From the IMG/VR virus record IMGVR_UViG_3300032311_000214, positions 1 to 24,811 of that record: a stretch of DNA of 24,811 nt. One strand, written 5' to 3'. The DNA comes from a virus. Below, one piece after another: positions 1-5,219 of the stretch. Made by a program: the position numbers and the translations under genes. How positions within the stretch are numbered: the first letter of the stretch is position 1; each line of letters starts with the position of its first letter. Under the pieces are notes generated by a model. That model did no database searches and was not told where the DNA came from. It worked only from the letters and a program-made list of their open reading frames with translations.

Positions 1-80
1 GTGGAAGAGTCTCCACGTACAACTGTCCATTGGATATTAGCTGGAGTGGCTCCTAGCTTCTCTATTGTTGGTGTACACAT
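1..80 (-). CDS. N-terminus of a possible virion protein (partial)
   Basis: A leftward reading frame starts at ATG 80 and runs off the left edge open for 26 codons, beginning MCTPTIEKLGATPANIQW and continuing into TVVRGDSS. A VRGDS/T stretch near the start is common in phage tail and baseplate proteins, so a structural role is possible, but 26 residues cannot prove it. The start is supported by an extended -10 promoter (TGG-TATAAT, 88-97 on the minus strand) that leaves only about seven bases before the ATG, which would make the message leaderless. Other minus-strand frames here hit stops. Confidence 0.45.
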   Translation of the reverse strand, partial: MCTPTIEKLGATPANIQWTVVRGDSS

Positions 81-87
81 ATCATTG

Positions 88-97
88 ATTATACCAT
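88..97 (-). promoter_or_regulatory. Extended -10 promoter of the leftmost minus-strand gene
   Basis: Read on the minus strand this is ATGG-TATAAT, a perfect -10 hexamer preceded by the TGN extension. The expected start point falls at or beside the ATG at 80. No convincing -35 box is visible, as is usual for extended -10 promoters. Confidence 0.5.
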
Positions 98-105
98 AAA
101 ATAAA

Positions 106-151
106 GCTAGTACCTAGGCGCAGTGGGGTGGGTTAGAACCTAGGTACTAGC
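106..151 (-). terminator. 13-bp perfect inverted repeat, probable terminator or operator
   Basis: GCTAGTACCTAGG (106-118) and CCTAGGTACTAGC (139-151) form a perfect 13-bp stem with a 20-base loop. On the minus strand the stem is followed by TTTATTTTA, so it could terminate the transcript coming from the 408-805 genes just before the promoter of the next gene. Each arm also contains the self-complementary CCTAGG, so a protein-binding site is an alternative. Confidence 0.5.
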
Positions 152-407
152 AGAGTTAAATTATAACATTGTTTATTTAAATGTAGACAATACGGACATA
201 TAGTACAATAAAATTTTATAAGGCCAGGGTATTTGGAATTGTTATCAAAAAGTTATAATTACTAATATACCAAATGTCCGTTTTATACCTATTACTAAAA
301 ATAACCTTATGCTATACTTAAAATATATAAAGAAAAAAGCTATATCTAAACAAGGTTTTTAAAAGATAGTTTATATATTTTATATAAAGGAAAATAGGAA
401 AATTAGA
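152..407. other. AT-rich gene-free gap with a rightward promoter-like sequence
   Basis: With the inverted repeat before it, this makes a gene-free stretch of more than 300 bases. ACGGACAT (192-199) is mirrored by ATGTCCGT (274-281). The 17 bases at 273-289 match 2978-2994 with one difference, and TGC-TATACT-TA at 310-320 fits the extended -10 of the early promoters. A rightward transcript from here would be antisense to the 408-674 gene. No credible small protein was found. Confidence 0.35.
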
Positions 408-674
408 TTACTTGTCAGTCTTAGCAATATGCTCAATTAAAATTTTATACATATCATCAAGTTTAGCTTCTTGACGATTTCTAGATTCAAGAGAATCAAT
501 TCTTTGATCTTCTAAAGCACTTTCAACTCTATTAATTTGATCCTTGACGCTTGATCCTCCGTTGGGCTTAAGTTCGCTTAGATAGTGTTTAACAAGCCAC
601 TTAATTGAAAAAGCTATAGATGAAACAATTGTGAGAATTGCTACAATTAACGAAGCCCAGTCTTGAATTGTCAT
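408..674 (-). CDS. Small membrane protein with coiled-coil tail
   Basis: This 88-residue protein has one hydrophobic segment (about residues 7-27, SLIVAILTIVSSIAFSI) followed by a polar, charged tail (residues 40-85) rich in E, D, K, Q and R with heptad-like spacing. Proteins of this shape are common near lysis and tail genes of tailed phages, where some act as holins or membrane-anchored accessory proteins. No family motif confirms that here. Its ATG overlaps the stop of the leftward gene at 671-805 (ATGA), so the two are probably translated together. Confidence 0.7.
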   Translation of the reverse strand: MTIQDWASLIVAILTIVSSIAFSIKWLVKHYLSELKPNGGSSVKDQINRVESALEDQRIDSLESRNRQEAKLDDMYKILIEHIAKTDK

Positions 675-805
675 AGTGATATTATTATATCATTATTTAA
701 GACAAAGTTCGGCGGGTAGATACAAAAAATCAAAGTGCTGTCTTTAAGTTTCGCCAGCAAATCAATTGGCTTATAGTCGTCGCCGATATAGAGGTACCAA
801 ACCAT
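671..805 (-). CDS. Small protein of unknown function, starts MVWYLYIGDD
   Basis: A 44-codon frame starting at ATG 805 reads MVWYLYIGDDYKPIDL and ends in hydrophobic LNNDIIISL. Its stop (TGA) overlaps the ATG of the membrane/coiled-coil gene, a coupling arrangement repeated throughout the window. No clear ribosome-binding site or leaderless promoter precedes the ATG, so the call rests on the overlap and a protein-like composition. The first seven codons resemble a short frame at 16559. Confidence 0.5.
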   Translation of the reverse strand: MVWYLYIGDDYKPIDLLAKLKDSTLIFCIYPPNFVLNNDIIISL

Positions 806-819
806 CCATAGACAACAAA

Positions 820-853
820 TGGATTGACACAATCCAAACATGTCTGATATACT
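820..853 (+). promoter_or_regulatory. Canonical promoter with palindrome over the -35 box
   Basis: TTGACA (824-829), an 18-base spacer and TATACT (848-853) form a sigma-70-type promoter for the gene at 880. The -35 box lies inside the palindrome TGGATTG-ACA-CAATCCA (820-836), which could be an operator for a repressor controlling this divergent region. Confidence 0.6.
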
Positions 854-879
854 GGTAATATGTCCAATTGGAGGATCAT

Positions 880-1071
880 ATGAAAATTACAACAACAGAT
901 AAAGATTTAGTAGAAAAGCTAAATGCACAAATTCTAAAGAATGTTGAAGAACAACTATCAACACAGGATTTGACAGATGAGGAAAAGGCTGCAAACCTTG
1001 TTCTTGCAAAGCGAGCTGCTCTAAAAGATGCTGAGGCAATTACAAACCTTGTAGTTCAAGCACTTGCTTAA
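880..1071 (+). CDS. Small helical protein of unknown function
   Basis: The protein is 63 residues (MKITTTDKDLVEKLNAQ) and mostly helix-forming, with a charged middle (LTDEEKAANLVLAKRAALKDAEA) typical of small soluble helical-bundle proteins. ATG 880 is chosen because GGAGG lies six bases before it; the longer frame from a TTG at 868 would place that ribosome-binding site inside the gene. It is the first gene of a rightward trio and its stop overlaps the next frame. I do not recognise a family. Confidence 0.75.
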   Translation: MKITTTDKDLVEKLNAQILKNVEEQLSTQDLTDEEKAANLVLAKRAALKDAEAITNLVVQALA

Positions 1072-1669
1072 TACTATAAAAGATACTTTGATTGTTGGGC
1101 TGCTAGATAAACTGGCAGTCCATCATTCTGTATATCGTCTTCCGTGCACCAGTGAATATCTAGAAGAACTCGTTGCAGATGTCCTAAATGAAAACGGTAT
1201 GCCAAATGACTGGAAACCAGATAGAAGCCATAGCGTTAGTATAGATATGACATTGGATTCAGGACAGTCAATATCTGTCAAGTCAGGAAGATATGATCCA
1301 GTAAAAGGAACTCTTGTTATATCTGGATCTAGGCTGGGTAAACACGAGACTTTAGAGAAGATGCTAGAGTCTGTTGTATCTACACATGCTGATTACTATG
1401 TGTGTTTAGCCAAAGCAGATCAGGATTGGTCTGATATACCGTCCAAAATTGAGACTAAGACCTATCACCTATTTGTATTTGAAGCATCCAAATTAGATTA
1501 TGGCTTTGAGCATTGGTCAAGAAAAGAATCTAAACATGGCAAAGGATACAAATATGTAATGGATATAGCAGGTATGTCAGCTACTATACGTCCTACTATG
1601 TCTCATCAGTTGTGGACTACTATATCTTGTGATATTATTGGTATACCGTCCAAATTGGAGATTGTGTAA
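1064..1669 (+). CDS. Possible PD-(D/E)XK-type endonuclease
   Basis: The frame is about 201 residues and opens at TTG 1064 (a second TTG at 1088 is possible; no ATG lies near the start). An acidic helix (EYLEELVADVLNENG, residues 31-45) is followed by D61, D65 and SVKSG (71-75). An acidic residue about ten positions before a beta strand ending S/E-x-K is the layout of the PD-(D/E)XK nuclease core, and xVKSG occurs in several type II restriction enzymes. Alternatives are a DNA-repair nuclease or an unrelated fold. Its stop overlaps the next ATG (TAATG). Confidence 0.5.
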   Translation: MLNTIKDTLIVGLLDKLAVHHSVYRLPCTSEYLEELVADVLNENGMPNDWKPDRSHSVSIDMTLDSGQSISVKSGRYDPVKGTLVISGSRLGKHETLEKMLESVVSTHADYYVCLAKADQDWSDIPSKIETKTYHLFVFEASKLDYGFEHWSRKESKHGKGYKYVMDIAGMSATIRPTMSHQLWTTISCDIIGIPSKLEIV

Positions 1670-1866
1670 TGTCAGATGAAGTAAGACCTTGGGATTTGAT
1701 TAATGGATCTCCTAGAAGTCCAGAAGAACTTGAAGAGTCACGTCTGGCAATATGTAAAACATGTGAGTTCTTTCGTAAGGGAAATCAAACTTGCCGAAAG
1801 TGTGGATGTTTTATGAAGTTAAAAACTAAGTTGGAAAAAGCTACTTGCCCTATAGGCAAGTGGTAA
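1669..1866 (+). CDS. Small cysteine-rich zinc-ribbon-like phage protein
   Basis: This 65-residue protein has cysteines at 29, 32, 42, 45, 47 and 60 in the pattern ICKTC...TCRKCGCF...TCPIGKW. I recognise that layout from small proteins in many marine and freshwater tailed phages; their function is not established. The two CxxC pairs would bind one zinc ion. It is translationally coupled to the preceding nuclease-like gene and ends three bases from a convergent leftward gene. Confidence 0.8.
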   Translation: MSDEVRPWDLINGSPRSPEELEESRLAICKTCEFFRKGNQTCRKCGCFMKLKTKLEKATCPIGKW

Positions 1867-1868
1867 GT

Positions 1869-2030
1869 CTATTTGTCAAAGTCAATTTCTTCTAGAACAA
1901 ATTCTGTATCGTGATCTGAAGCTTTTTCACAAGCACAGCCATTTGAGCAACAATCTGAAAATAATTTTAAGAAGCCAGTAGAGCTTTCTGACTCAAACTC
2001 TGGAAATAGATCTTGTTGAAAGAATGTCAT
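1869..2030 (-). CDS. Leaderless small acidic protein with CCSNGCAC motif
   Basis: The protein is 53 residues (MTFFQQDLFPEFESESS) with a cysteine cluster CCSNGCAC and an acidic C-terminus. The frame is open further upstream to 2174, which would add a hydrophobic N-terminus. ATG 2030 is preferred because TATACT (2037-2042 on the minus strand) ends exactly six bases before it, the spacing of the leaderless genes elsewhere in the window. Function unknown. Confidence 0.55.
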   Translation of the reverse strand: MTFFQQDLFPEFESESSTGFLKLFSDCCSNGCACEKASDHDTEFVLEEIDFDK

Positions 2031-2036
2031 GGTTTT

Positions 2037-2042
2037 AGTATA
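2037..2042 (-). promoter_or_regulatory. -10 box of a leaderless gene
   Basis: TATACT on the minus strand, six bases upstream of ATG 2030. No good -35 box is present. Two copies of AAAATCTGAATA lie upstream at 2055-2066 and 2082-2093. Confidence 0.45.
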
Positions 2043-2054
2043 CCGCATTTTCTG

Positions 2055-2093
2055 AAAATCTGAATAAATTTTGGTTTTGCCAAAATCTGAATA
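2055..2093. repeat. Pair of 12-bp direct repeats upstream of a leaderless promoter
   Basis: AAAATCTGAATA occurs at 2055-2066 and 2082-2093, 27 bases apart, upstream of the minus-strand -10 box at 2037. The spacing (about 2.5 helical turns) and position are compatible with regulator binding sites, but chance cannot be excluded in AT-rich DNA. Confidence 0.4.
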
Positions 2094-2191
2094 TTTCTTA
2101 GGTTTGTATGATACACGTATAAGAAAAATAAATACAAAAAAAATAGTGAGCACACCATACTGGTGCCCCACCATCTTAATTTTGATCTAAA

Positions 2192-2293
2192 TCAAATACA
2201 CTTGCAAGGGTCTATCCTTGTTGTGTCCTTATCAAATATAATAAGCCCTGTGTCTCCACATGACTCACATGTGTGTGCGTACATTGCGCTCAT
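2192..2293 (-). CDS. 33-residue zinc-ribbon peptide
   Basis: A short frame overlapping the stop of the previous leftward gene (TGATG) encodes MSAMYAHTCESCGDTGLIIF and ends in DPCKCI. CESCGDTG plus CKC is a compact four-cysteine, zinc-ribbon-like arrangement seen in many tiny phage proteins. It is the last gene of the leftward operon that starts at 2721. Function unknown. Confidence 0.65.
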   Translation of the reverse strand: MSAMYAHTCESCGDTGLIIFDKDTTRIDPCKCI

Positions 2294-2460
2294 CACTTAC
2301 CTACCTTAATGTCCATGACATTTGCAGTGAACTTTTTAATCTTACCTAATTCACTTTCGTTTAGTGATGCAATGATGTGGTCAATAGCCTTTGGCTCTGT
2401 TGCAATGTTGTCAATAGAGATAAGTTTTGAGCCCTGCCAGATTGAGTATGTGATAGTCAT
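2293..2460 (-). CDS. Small protein of unknown function
   Basis: The 55-residue frame starts MTITYSIWQGSKLISIDNIA and has a mixed strand/helix composition ending VMDIKVGK. A purine-rich GAAGGA precedes its ATG, and its stop overlaps the next gene as TGATG. It lies in a leftward operon whose members touch or overlap. A rightward frame on the opposite strand is a shadow of it. Confidence 0.7.
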   Translation of the reverse strand: MTITYSIWQGSKLISIDNIATEPKAIDHIIASLNESELGKIKKFTANVMDIKVGK

Positions 2461-2462
2461 TT

Positions 2463-2546
2463 TTAGATGTGTCCTTCGTTTGTTAGATAGATGCCAATAG
2501 GGATAAAGATAAAAGATACTAGAGAGATGATGAGTAGTATAGTCAT
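2463..2546 (-). CDS. 27-residue single-span membrane peptide
   Basis: The frame encodes MTILLIISLVSFIFIPIGIY followed by LTNEGHI, almost entirely one transmembrane segment with a short polar tail. It starts one base after the stop of the upstream gene and ends two bases before the next ATG. Three similar tiny membrane peptides occur at 3814, 7955 and 19250. They could disturb or regulate membrane proteins, but this is inference. Confidence 0.6.
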   Translation of the reverse strand: MTILLIISLVSFIFIPIGIYLTNEGHI

Positions 2547-2547
2547 G

Positions 2548-2721
2548 TTAGAAACCATACCATTGCTTGCGGATAGCCTCCACAGTAGCAATCTGAGCCT
2601 CATCTGCTGAGCGATAAGCCTCTACGCTTTCACGTATCCATGGAGATTTAGCCATAGCCTTCTCATGGGCTTGGTGGCGAGCAAGGTCTTGCTCTGCCTT
2701 TATTCTGTTTAATGTATCCAT
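2548..2721 (-). CDS. Small charged helical protein, first gene of the leftward operon
   Basis: The 57-residue protein begins MDTLNRIKAEQDLARHQAHE and is rich in alanine and charged residues, as expected for a long helix, with a C-terminus ending QWYGF. GAAAGG lies upstream of ATG 2721, matching the ribosome-binding sites of the rightward operons. Its promoter must lie between 2722 and about 2860, divergent from the rightward early promoter, but I cannot fix its position. Confidence 0.7.
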   Translation of the reverse strand: MDTLNRIKAEQDLARHQAHEKAMAKSPWIRESVEAYRSADEAQIATVEAIRKQWYGF

Positions 2722-2892
2722 TTGATGAACACCTTTCGTTTAATCTAGTTAGCGATTTGCTAACCTTTTTGCTGACCTAGGTTATTTGCCTACTATGTAG
2801 GGCTCACTAGGATTTGTGTTACTATTTAATTGTTATAGGAGTATCCTATCAGATACCTCGCCAAAAGTCAAGGCGACACGCCGTGTATTTTT

Positions 2893-2908
2893 TGTGATAT
2901 GCATCACA
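2893..2908. promoter_or_regulatory. CRP/GlxR-like palindrome 1
   Basis: TGTGATATGCATCACA is a perfect TGTGA-N6-TCACA site, the consensus of the CRP/GlxR family. It lies 118.5 bases (centre to -10) upstream of the promoter at 3019. A weaker site (CATGATGTACGTCACA, 2938-2953) is centred 73.5 bases upstream, a distance also seen in two other operons. Confidence 0.75.
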
Positions 2909-2918
2909 CGCCCCGGGG

Positions 2919-2939
2919 TTATCCACAGGCTTATCCACA
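2919..2939 (+). promoter_or_regulatory. Two DnaA boxes
   Basis: TTATCCACA occurs at 2919-2927 and again at 2931-2939, both identical to the classical bacterial DnaA-box consensus. They sit between a CRP-like palindrome and the early promoter, so DnaA could act here as a transcription regulator, or the region could be a secondary replication site. Confidence 0.6.
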
Positions 2940-3001
2940 TGATGTACGTCACATGTGTTCTACATCACAATGTCCATAATGTCCGTTTTGTACCCCTCAA
3001 T

Positions 3002-3024
3002 TTGTCAGACCCCTCTGTTATACT
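3002..3024 (+). promoter_or_regulatory. WTGTCAG-type promoter 1
   Basis: TTGTCAG (3002-3008), ten bases ending in TGT, then TATACT (3019-3024) followed by TA. The same WTGTCAG-N10-TANNNT layout is found at eight places. The leader downstream contains AGTATAAAGAAAG, shared with the promoter at 3995. Confidence 0.7.
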
Positions 3025-3075
3025 TACTAGTATAAAGAAAGTTAAAGAAGGTCTTTAACAAGAAAGGAGAATACA

Positions 3076-3255
3076 ATGAGTATTTTCACTAGACTAGCAA
3101 CTGCTAGCAATTATCCAGCAGGTATGATGAATACCTGTCAATGTGGTCAGGTCATTCTAGCACCTGCTACAATTCACGAAATGTGCCTACCTAATGGTAC
3201 ATGCAAGCACACCGCTTGTGGTCGTGACATTTGGGGAAACCCAATCACTAAGTAA
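3076..3255 (+). CDS. Small zinc-binding protein
   Basis: The 59-residue protein starts MSIFTRLATASNYPAGMMNT and carries CQCG (21-24), C37, C43 and C48 with nearby histidines, enough for one zinc site. AAAGGAG lies eight bases before the ATG. It is the first gene of the first rightward early operon. Function unknown; small zinc proteins of this kind often bind host or phage transcription and replication proteins. Confidence 0.75.
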   Translation: MSIFTRLATASNYPAGMMNTCQCGQVILAPATIHEMCLPNGTCKHTACGRDIWGNPITK

Positions 3256-3318
3256 TTAGTGCAAAACAAAAAACTTAATAAATAATAATAACTAATAAAA
3301 AAAGAAAGGTTGTCAAAA

Positions 3319-3501
3319 ATGATAACACTAATAAATAACACAGTATGCAAAGAGCATACCCCTAATAAATCTGCAATCTCTGATGTGCAGGATACACAAT
3401 TCACTTTCTGTGAGATGTGTGAAAATAACATTGAGCGTTACTACTATGATGGTGACCCTGAACGACTACCTGAGTGGTCAGATTGGAAGGTATCTCTATG
3501 A
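3319..3501 (+). CDS. Small zinc-finger-like protein
   Basis: The 60-residue protein begins MITLINNTVCKEHTPNKSAI; CKEH (10-13) and CEMC later make a C-x2-H/C-x2-C zinc-finger pattern. ATG 3319 is chosen over an in-frame TTG nine bases earlier because GAAAGG lies at a normal distance. Its stop overlaps the next gene as ATGA. Function unknown. Confidence 0.75.
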   Translation: MITLINNTVCKEHTPNKSAISDVQDTQFTFCEMCENNIERYYYDGDPERLPEWSDWKVSL

Positions 3502-3662
3502 GTACCTATGTACCTATAAAATCAGTTTGTGGTTCTGTAACAACCACTATTGACATGTATGACTATGAATTAAACCCTCATGGTGTTATCTGTTGCGATA
3601 ATTGCGAAAGCATTTTAATGTGCCGTAAGGCTTGGGATTTTCTATACAAGAAAGGAGAATAA
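3498..3662 (+). CDS. Small cysteine-rich protein
   Basis: This 54-residue protein (MSTYVPIKSVCGSVTTTIDM) contains CCDNC and LMCRKAW in its second half, a probable zinc ribbon. The ATG overlaps the stop of the previous gene and is preceded by GGAAGG; an upstream in-frame GTG is not needed. The next gene follows after four bases. Confidence 0.75.
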   Translation: MSTYVPIKSVCGSVTTTIDMYDYELNPHGVICCDNCESILMCRKAWDFLYKKGE

Positions 3663-3666
3663 CTAA

Positions 3667-3810
3667 ATGCCAATTTTTAATTTTGAGTTATTCGTTGATG
3701 TAGAAGCAGATGATTTTGAGTCTGCCTATTCATGGCTAAAGGCTATGCCACTTGAGAGACAATTAGACTTTCATGTTATTGACTATTTTCAACGACAGAT
3801 TGAGGAATAA
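3667..3810 (+). CDS. Small alpha/beta protein of the VEA family
   Basis: The 47-residue protein starts MPIFNFELFVDVEADDFESA. A beta strand, then VEADDFESAYSWLK, is the same layout as the gene at 6280 (YEFNAFINVEAESYDEAIDV) and the C-terminal part of the 9062 gene (SITVKARNEEEATNAI). This looks like a small ferredoxin-like or DpnD/PcfM-like fold reused in several operons. The overlap of AGGAG with the end of the preceding gene supports its start. Confidence 0.65.
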   Translation: MPIFNFELFVDVEADDFESAYSWLKAMPLERQLDFHVIDYFQRQIEE

Positions 3811-3813
3811 ATA

Positions 3814-3867
3814 ATGTTAGTTGTATGTATTGCAATGATAGTATTTGGTTTTCTTTATTCACTTTAA
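3814..3867 (+). CDS. 17-residue hydrophobic membrane peptide
   Basis: The frame encodes MLVVCIAMIVFGFLYSL, a single transmembrane segment and nothing else. It starts three bases after the previous stop and is the last frame before the operon terminator. On its own this would be doubtful, but comparable peptides end other runs here (7955 and 19250, and 2463 inside the leftward operon). Confidence 0.4.
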   Translation: MLVVCIAMIVFGFLYSL

Positions 3868-3879
3868 TAAATAAAAAAG

Positions 3880-3909
3880 ATCGCAGAACTAAAAAGCTGC
3901 GATTTTTTT
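3880..3909 (+). terminator. Intrinsic terminator of the first early operon
   Basis: ATCGCAG (3880-3886) pairs with CTGCGAT (3897-3903) across a ten-base loop and is followed by a run of seven T. The GC palindrome CCCGGG follows immediately at 3910-3915. Confidence 0.85.
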
Positions 3910-3917
3910 CCCGGGCC

Positions 3918-3926
3918 TGTGGATAA
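3918..3926 (-). promoter_or_regulatory. DnaA box
   Basis: TGTGGATAA is the reverse complement of the DnaA box TTATCCACA. It lies just after the operon-1 terminator and GC palindrome and just before a CRP-like site. Confidence 0.55.
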
Positions 3927-3941
3927 CTTGTGGACAATCTA

Positions 3942-3957
3942 TGTGACCCTTATCACA
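3942..3957. promoter_or_regulatory. CRP/GlxR-like palindrome 2
   Basis: TGTGACCCTTATCACA is a perfect TGTGA-N6-TCACA site, centred 62.5 bases upstream of the -10 box at 4012. Confidence 0.75.
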
Positions 3958-3994
3958 AAAATAAATCTACGACACGCCCGAGAAACACCCTAAA

Positions 3995-4017
3995 ATGTCA
4001 GTGGTCTGTGTTAGACT
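3995..4017 (+). promoter_or_regulatory. WTGTCAG-type promoter 2
   Basis: ATGTCAG (3995-4001), ten bases ending in TGT, TAGACT (4012-4017) then TA. The leader contains a perfect 7-bp hairpin AGTGAGA/TCTCACT (4032-4048) upstream of the ribosome-binding site. Confidence 0.7.
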
Positions 4018-4070
4018 TACAGTATAAAGAAAGTGAGAAACTCTCACTAAGAAAGAAAGGAGTTATCAAA

Positions 4071-4208
4071 ATGATGACTTACTCAATAAATGTAAATGAC
4101 CTACTATGGTGCGATGAATGTACCAATGAGGTAATTGCAATTGACGGCGAGGAGCAGGGTCCAATCTGCCCTACTTGCCAAACAGGTTTCTACCTAGAAA
4201 CTCTGTAA
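4071..4208 (+). CDS. Small zinc-ribbon protein
   Basis: The 45-residue protein begins MMTYSINVNDLLWCDECTNE and ends with CPTCQTGFYLETL; CDEC plus CPTC form a classical C-x2-C/C-x2-C zinc ribbon. AAAGGAG precedes ATG 4071. The frame extends upstream, but that part covers the promoter and leader and is rejected. First gene of the second early operon. Confidence 0.8.
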   Translation: MMTYSINVNDLLWCDECTNEVIAIDGEEQGPICPTCQTGFYLETL

Positions 4209-4239
4209 GAGAATTAACTAAAAGAAAGGTTCATAATAA

Positions 4240-4386
4240 ATGGATACTTATAACAGAATACTAAAAGAGCAACAAGAAAAAAGAATTGCTCAATCACTAA
4301 AAGATAAAGCTACTATTGAAGCCATGTTCTCCAATAGCAATCGCTCAATTAATAATCAACATGAATTAAAGAAAGTAGAAAACTAA
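4240..4386 (+). CDS. Small charged helical protein
   Basis: The 48-residue protein starts MDTYNRILKEQQEKRIAQSL and is almost entirely predicted helix, rich in K, E, Q and N. GAAAGG lies upstream and the stop directly abuts the next ATG (TAAATG). Its opening M-D-T-x-N-R-I resembles the gene at 2548 (MDTLNRIKAEQ), suggesting the two are related. Confidence 0.7.
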   Translation: MDTYNRILKEQQEKRIAQSLKDKATIEAMFSNSNRSINNQHELKKVEN

Positions 4387-4581
4387 ATGTCACTATCACT
4401 AATAAATAAAACTAATGTTGGCAAACTATTTATTGCTAACGATCAAAACTATCTTGTTAAAGAGGTTGTGTATGTAAATGATGATTTAGAATCAATCACT
4501 GCAACACTTGTTAATTCTAATGGAGATGAAGTCTACTTTAATGGTGGATACTCTCAATGGTTTGAAGGGTTGGTTAAATAA
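4387..4581 (+). CDS. Small beta-barrel-like protein (VGKL family)
   Basis: The 64-residue protein begins MSLSLINKTNVGKLFIANDQ. The pattern V-G-K/D-L-[FY], then alternating hydrophobic strands and a late YxxW, is shared with the genes at 5639, 6766 and 8136. That suggests a small SH3-like barrel family with one copy per operon. Last gene of its operon. Confidence 0.7.
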   Translation: MSLSLINKTNVGKLFIANDQNYLVKEVVYVNDDLESITATLVNSNGDEVYFNGGYSQWFEGLVK

Positions 4582-4599
4582 ATTCCCTGCAAAAATGGG

Positions 4600-4607
4600 T
4601 CCCGGGA
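4600..4607. repeat. GC palindrome TCCCGGGA
   Basis: A CCCGGG-centred palindrome four bases before the CRP-like site at 4611. Related GC palindromes mark other operon junctions (2911, 3910, 7002, 9603, 10893, 14600). Confidence 0.5.
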
Positions 4608-4610
4608 AAA

Positions 4611-4626
4611 TGTGATGCAATTCACA
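4611..4626. promoter_or_regulatory. CRP/GlxR-like palindrome 3
   Basis: TGTGATGCAATTCACA is a perfect site. CGACACGCCGTGT follows at 4629-4641. The site is centred 61.5 bases upstream of a possible -10 (TACTAT, 4680-4685) that pairs with TTGACA at 4656-4661. Confidence 0.75.
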
Positions 4627-4655
4627 TGCGACACGCCGTGTTAAGATTTGACTTT

Positions 4656-4685
4656 TTGACATTTCTCTGGTAGTATTGCTACTAT
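4656..4685 (+). promoter_or_regulatory. Possible sigma-70 promoter
   Basis: TTGACA (4656-4661), an 18-base spacer and TACTAT (4680-4685). It lies upstream of the WTGTCAG promoter of the same operon, so the operon may have two start points. Confidence 0.45.
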
Positions 4686-4710
4686 AACAATTAAATAAAG
4701 ATAAATCAGG

Positions 4711-4766
4711 CAGTGAGCCTAGCAAATAAATGTGATGCAAATCACAGTGAGCCTAGCGAATAAATG
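4711..4766 (+). repeat. 22-bp direct repeats enclosing CRP-like palindrome 4
   Basis: The 22 bases at 4711-4732 (CAGTGAGCCTAGC...ATAAATG) recur at 4745-4766 with one mismatch. The two copies overlap the ends of the CRP-like site TGTGATGCAAATCACA at 4731-4746. Confidence 0.75.
4731..4746. promoter_or_regulatory. CRP/GlxR-like palindrome 4
   Basis: TGTGATGCAAATCACA is a perfect site centred 52.5 bases upstream of the -10 box at 4791. It differs from palindrome 3 at one position. Confidence 0.75.
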
Positions 4767-4773
4767 CCAAGAT

Positions 4774-4796
4774 TTGTCAGCCCCCTATGATAGGAT
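4774..4796 (+). promoter_or_regulatory. WTGTCAG-type promoter 3
   Basis: TTGTCAG (4774-4780), ten bases ending in TGA, then TAGGAT (4791-4796). Drives the 4830-5401 operon. Confidence 0.7.
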
Positions 4797-4829
4797 AGTC
4801 TTATCAACTTAACGAAAGGAAGTCTATAA

Positions 4830-5015
4830 ATGACTTACACTGTAACACTAGAAACCTTTTCAGGTTCTACCAAAAAAATCAACTTCGCCTCAAAGGGTGC
4901 TGTTGCTCAATTCATTTCACAATACCCAACACAATTACCTGTTGGCGTATCTGTAAAACTATCTTGTGACGCATTGGGTGTCTCAGGTACTCTAAGAGGA
5001 AAGCGTGGTCTATAA
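4830..5015 (+). CDS. Small protein of unknown function
   Basis: The 61-residue protein starts MTYTVTLETFSGSTKKINFA. It alternates beta-forming segments with a short helix (AVAQFISQYP), and the C-terminus is basic (GTLRGKRGL). GAAAGGA lies nine bases before the ATG. It abuts the next gene (TAAATG). No family recognised. Confidence 0.75.
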   Translation: MTYTVTLETFSGSTKKINFASKGAVAQFISQYPTQLPVGVSVKLSCDALGVSGTLRGKRGL

Positions 5016-5219
5016 ATGAAAATTGAACACAACTTAAAGTTTGTCACAGAGTTTGCAGAAGGCCACCCTGTTACAATTCAAATGTCTAACCTTCCTGAGT
5101 CAATGCGTGTAACAATGCTTGAGTCAATGCTAAAAGAATTAGTAGGACCTCGCTTACAACCTATCCTTGATGAAATAAATGCTGGTGGGTCCTATGCAAT
5201 TCTAAAGGTGGCAGACTAA
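5016..5219 (+). CDS. Small protein of unknown function
   Basis: The 67-residue protein (MKIEHNLKFVTEFAEGHPVT) has two N-terminal strands and a long helix (MRVTMLESMLKELVGPRLQPILDE read in parts). It is flanked without gaps by its neighbours and its stop overlaps the next ATG (TAATG), so the three genes of this operon are probably co-translated. Confidence 0.75.
   Translation: MKIEHNLKFVTEFAEGHPVTIQMSNLPESMRVTMLESMLKELVGPRLQPILDEINAGGSYAILKVAD

Larger units (their letters stand above)
2722..3075. promoter_or_regulatory. Divergent control region between leftward and rightward early operons
   Basis: This gene-free stretch of about 350 bases holds, in order: the leader of the leftward operon, CGACACGCCGTGT (2874-2886), a CRP-like palindrome (2893-2908), CCCCGGGG (2911-2918), two DnaA boxes (2919-2927, 2931-2939), a weaker CRP-like site (2938-2953), AATGTCC twice, and the WTGTCAG-type promoter at 3002-3024. 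It contains nearly every regulatory motif that recurs in the later intergenic regions. Confidence 0.75.

Noticed and set aside
413-430. TTGTCAG at 413 as another early promoter
   Set aside because: It lies inside the coding region of the 408-674 gene and no TANNNT follows at the right spacing. Other ATGTCAG copies inside genes (11159, 16484, 22257) fail the same test.
2273-2500. Rightward 75-residue reading frame
   Set aside because: It lies opposite two overlapping leftward genes (2192-2460) that have coupling and ribosome-binding signals; it has none.
2816-3058. Rightward 80-residue reading frame
   Set aside because: It spans CRP-like sites, DnaA boxes and a promoter and has no ribosome-binding site.
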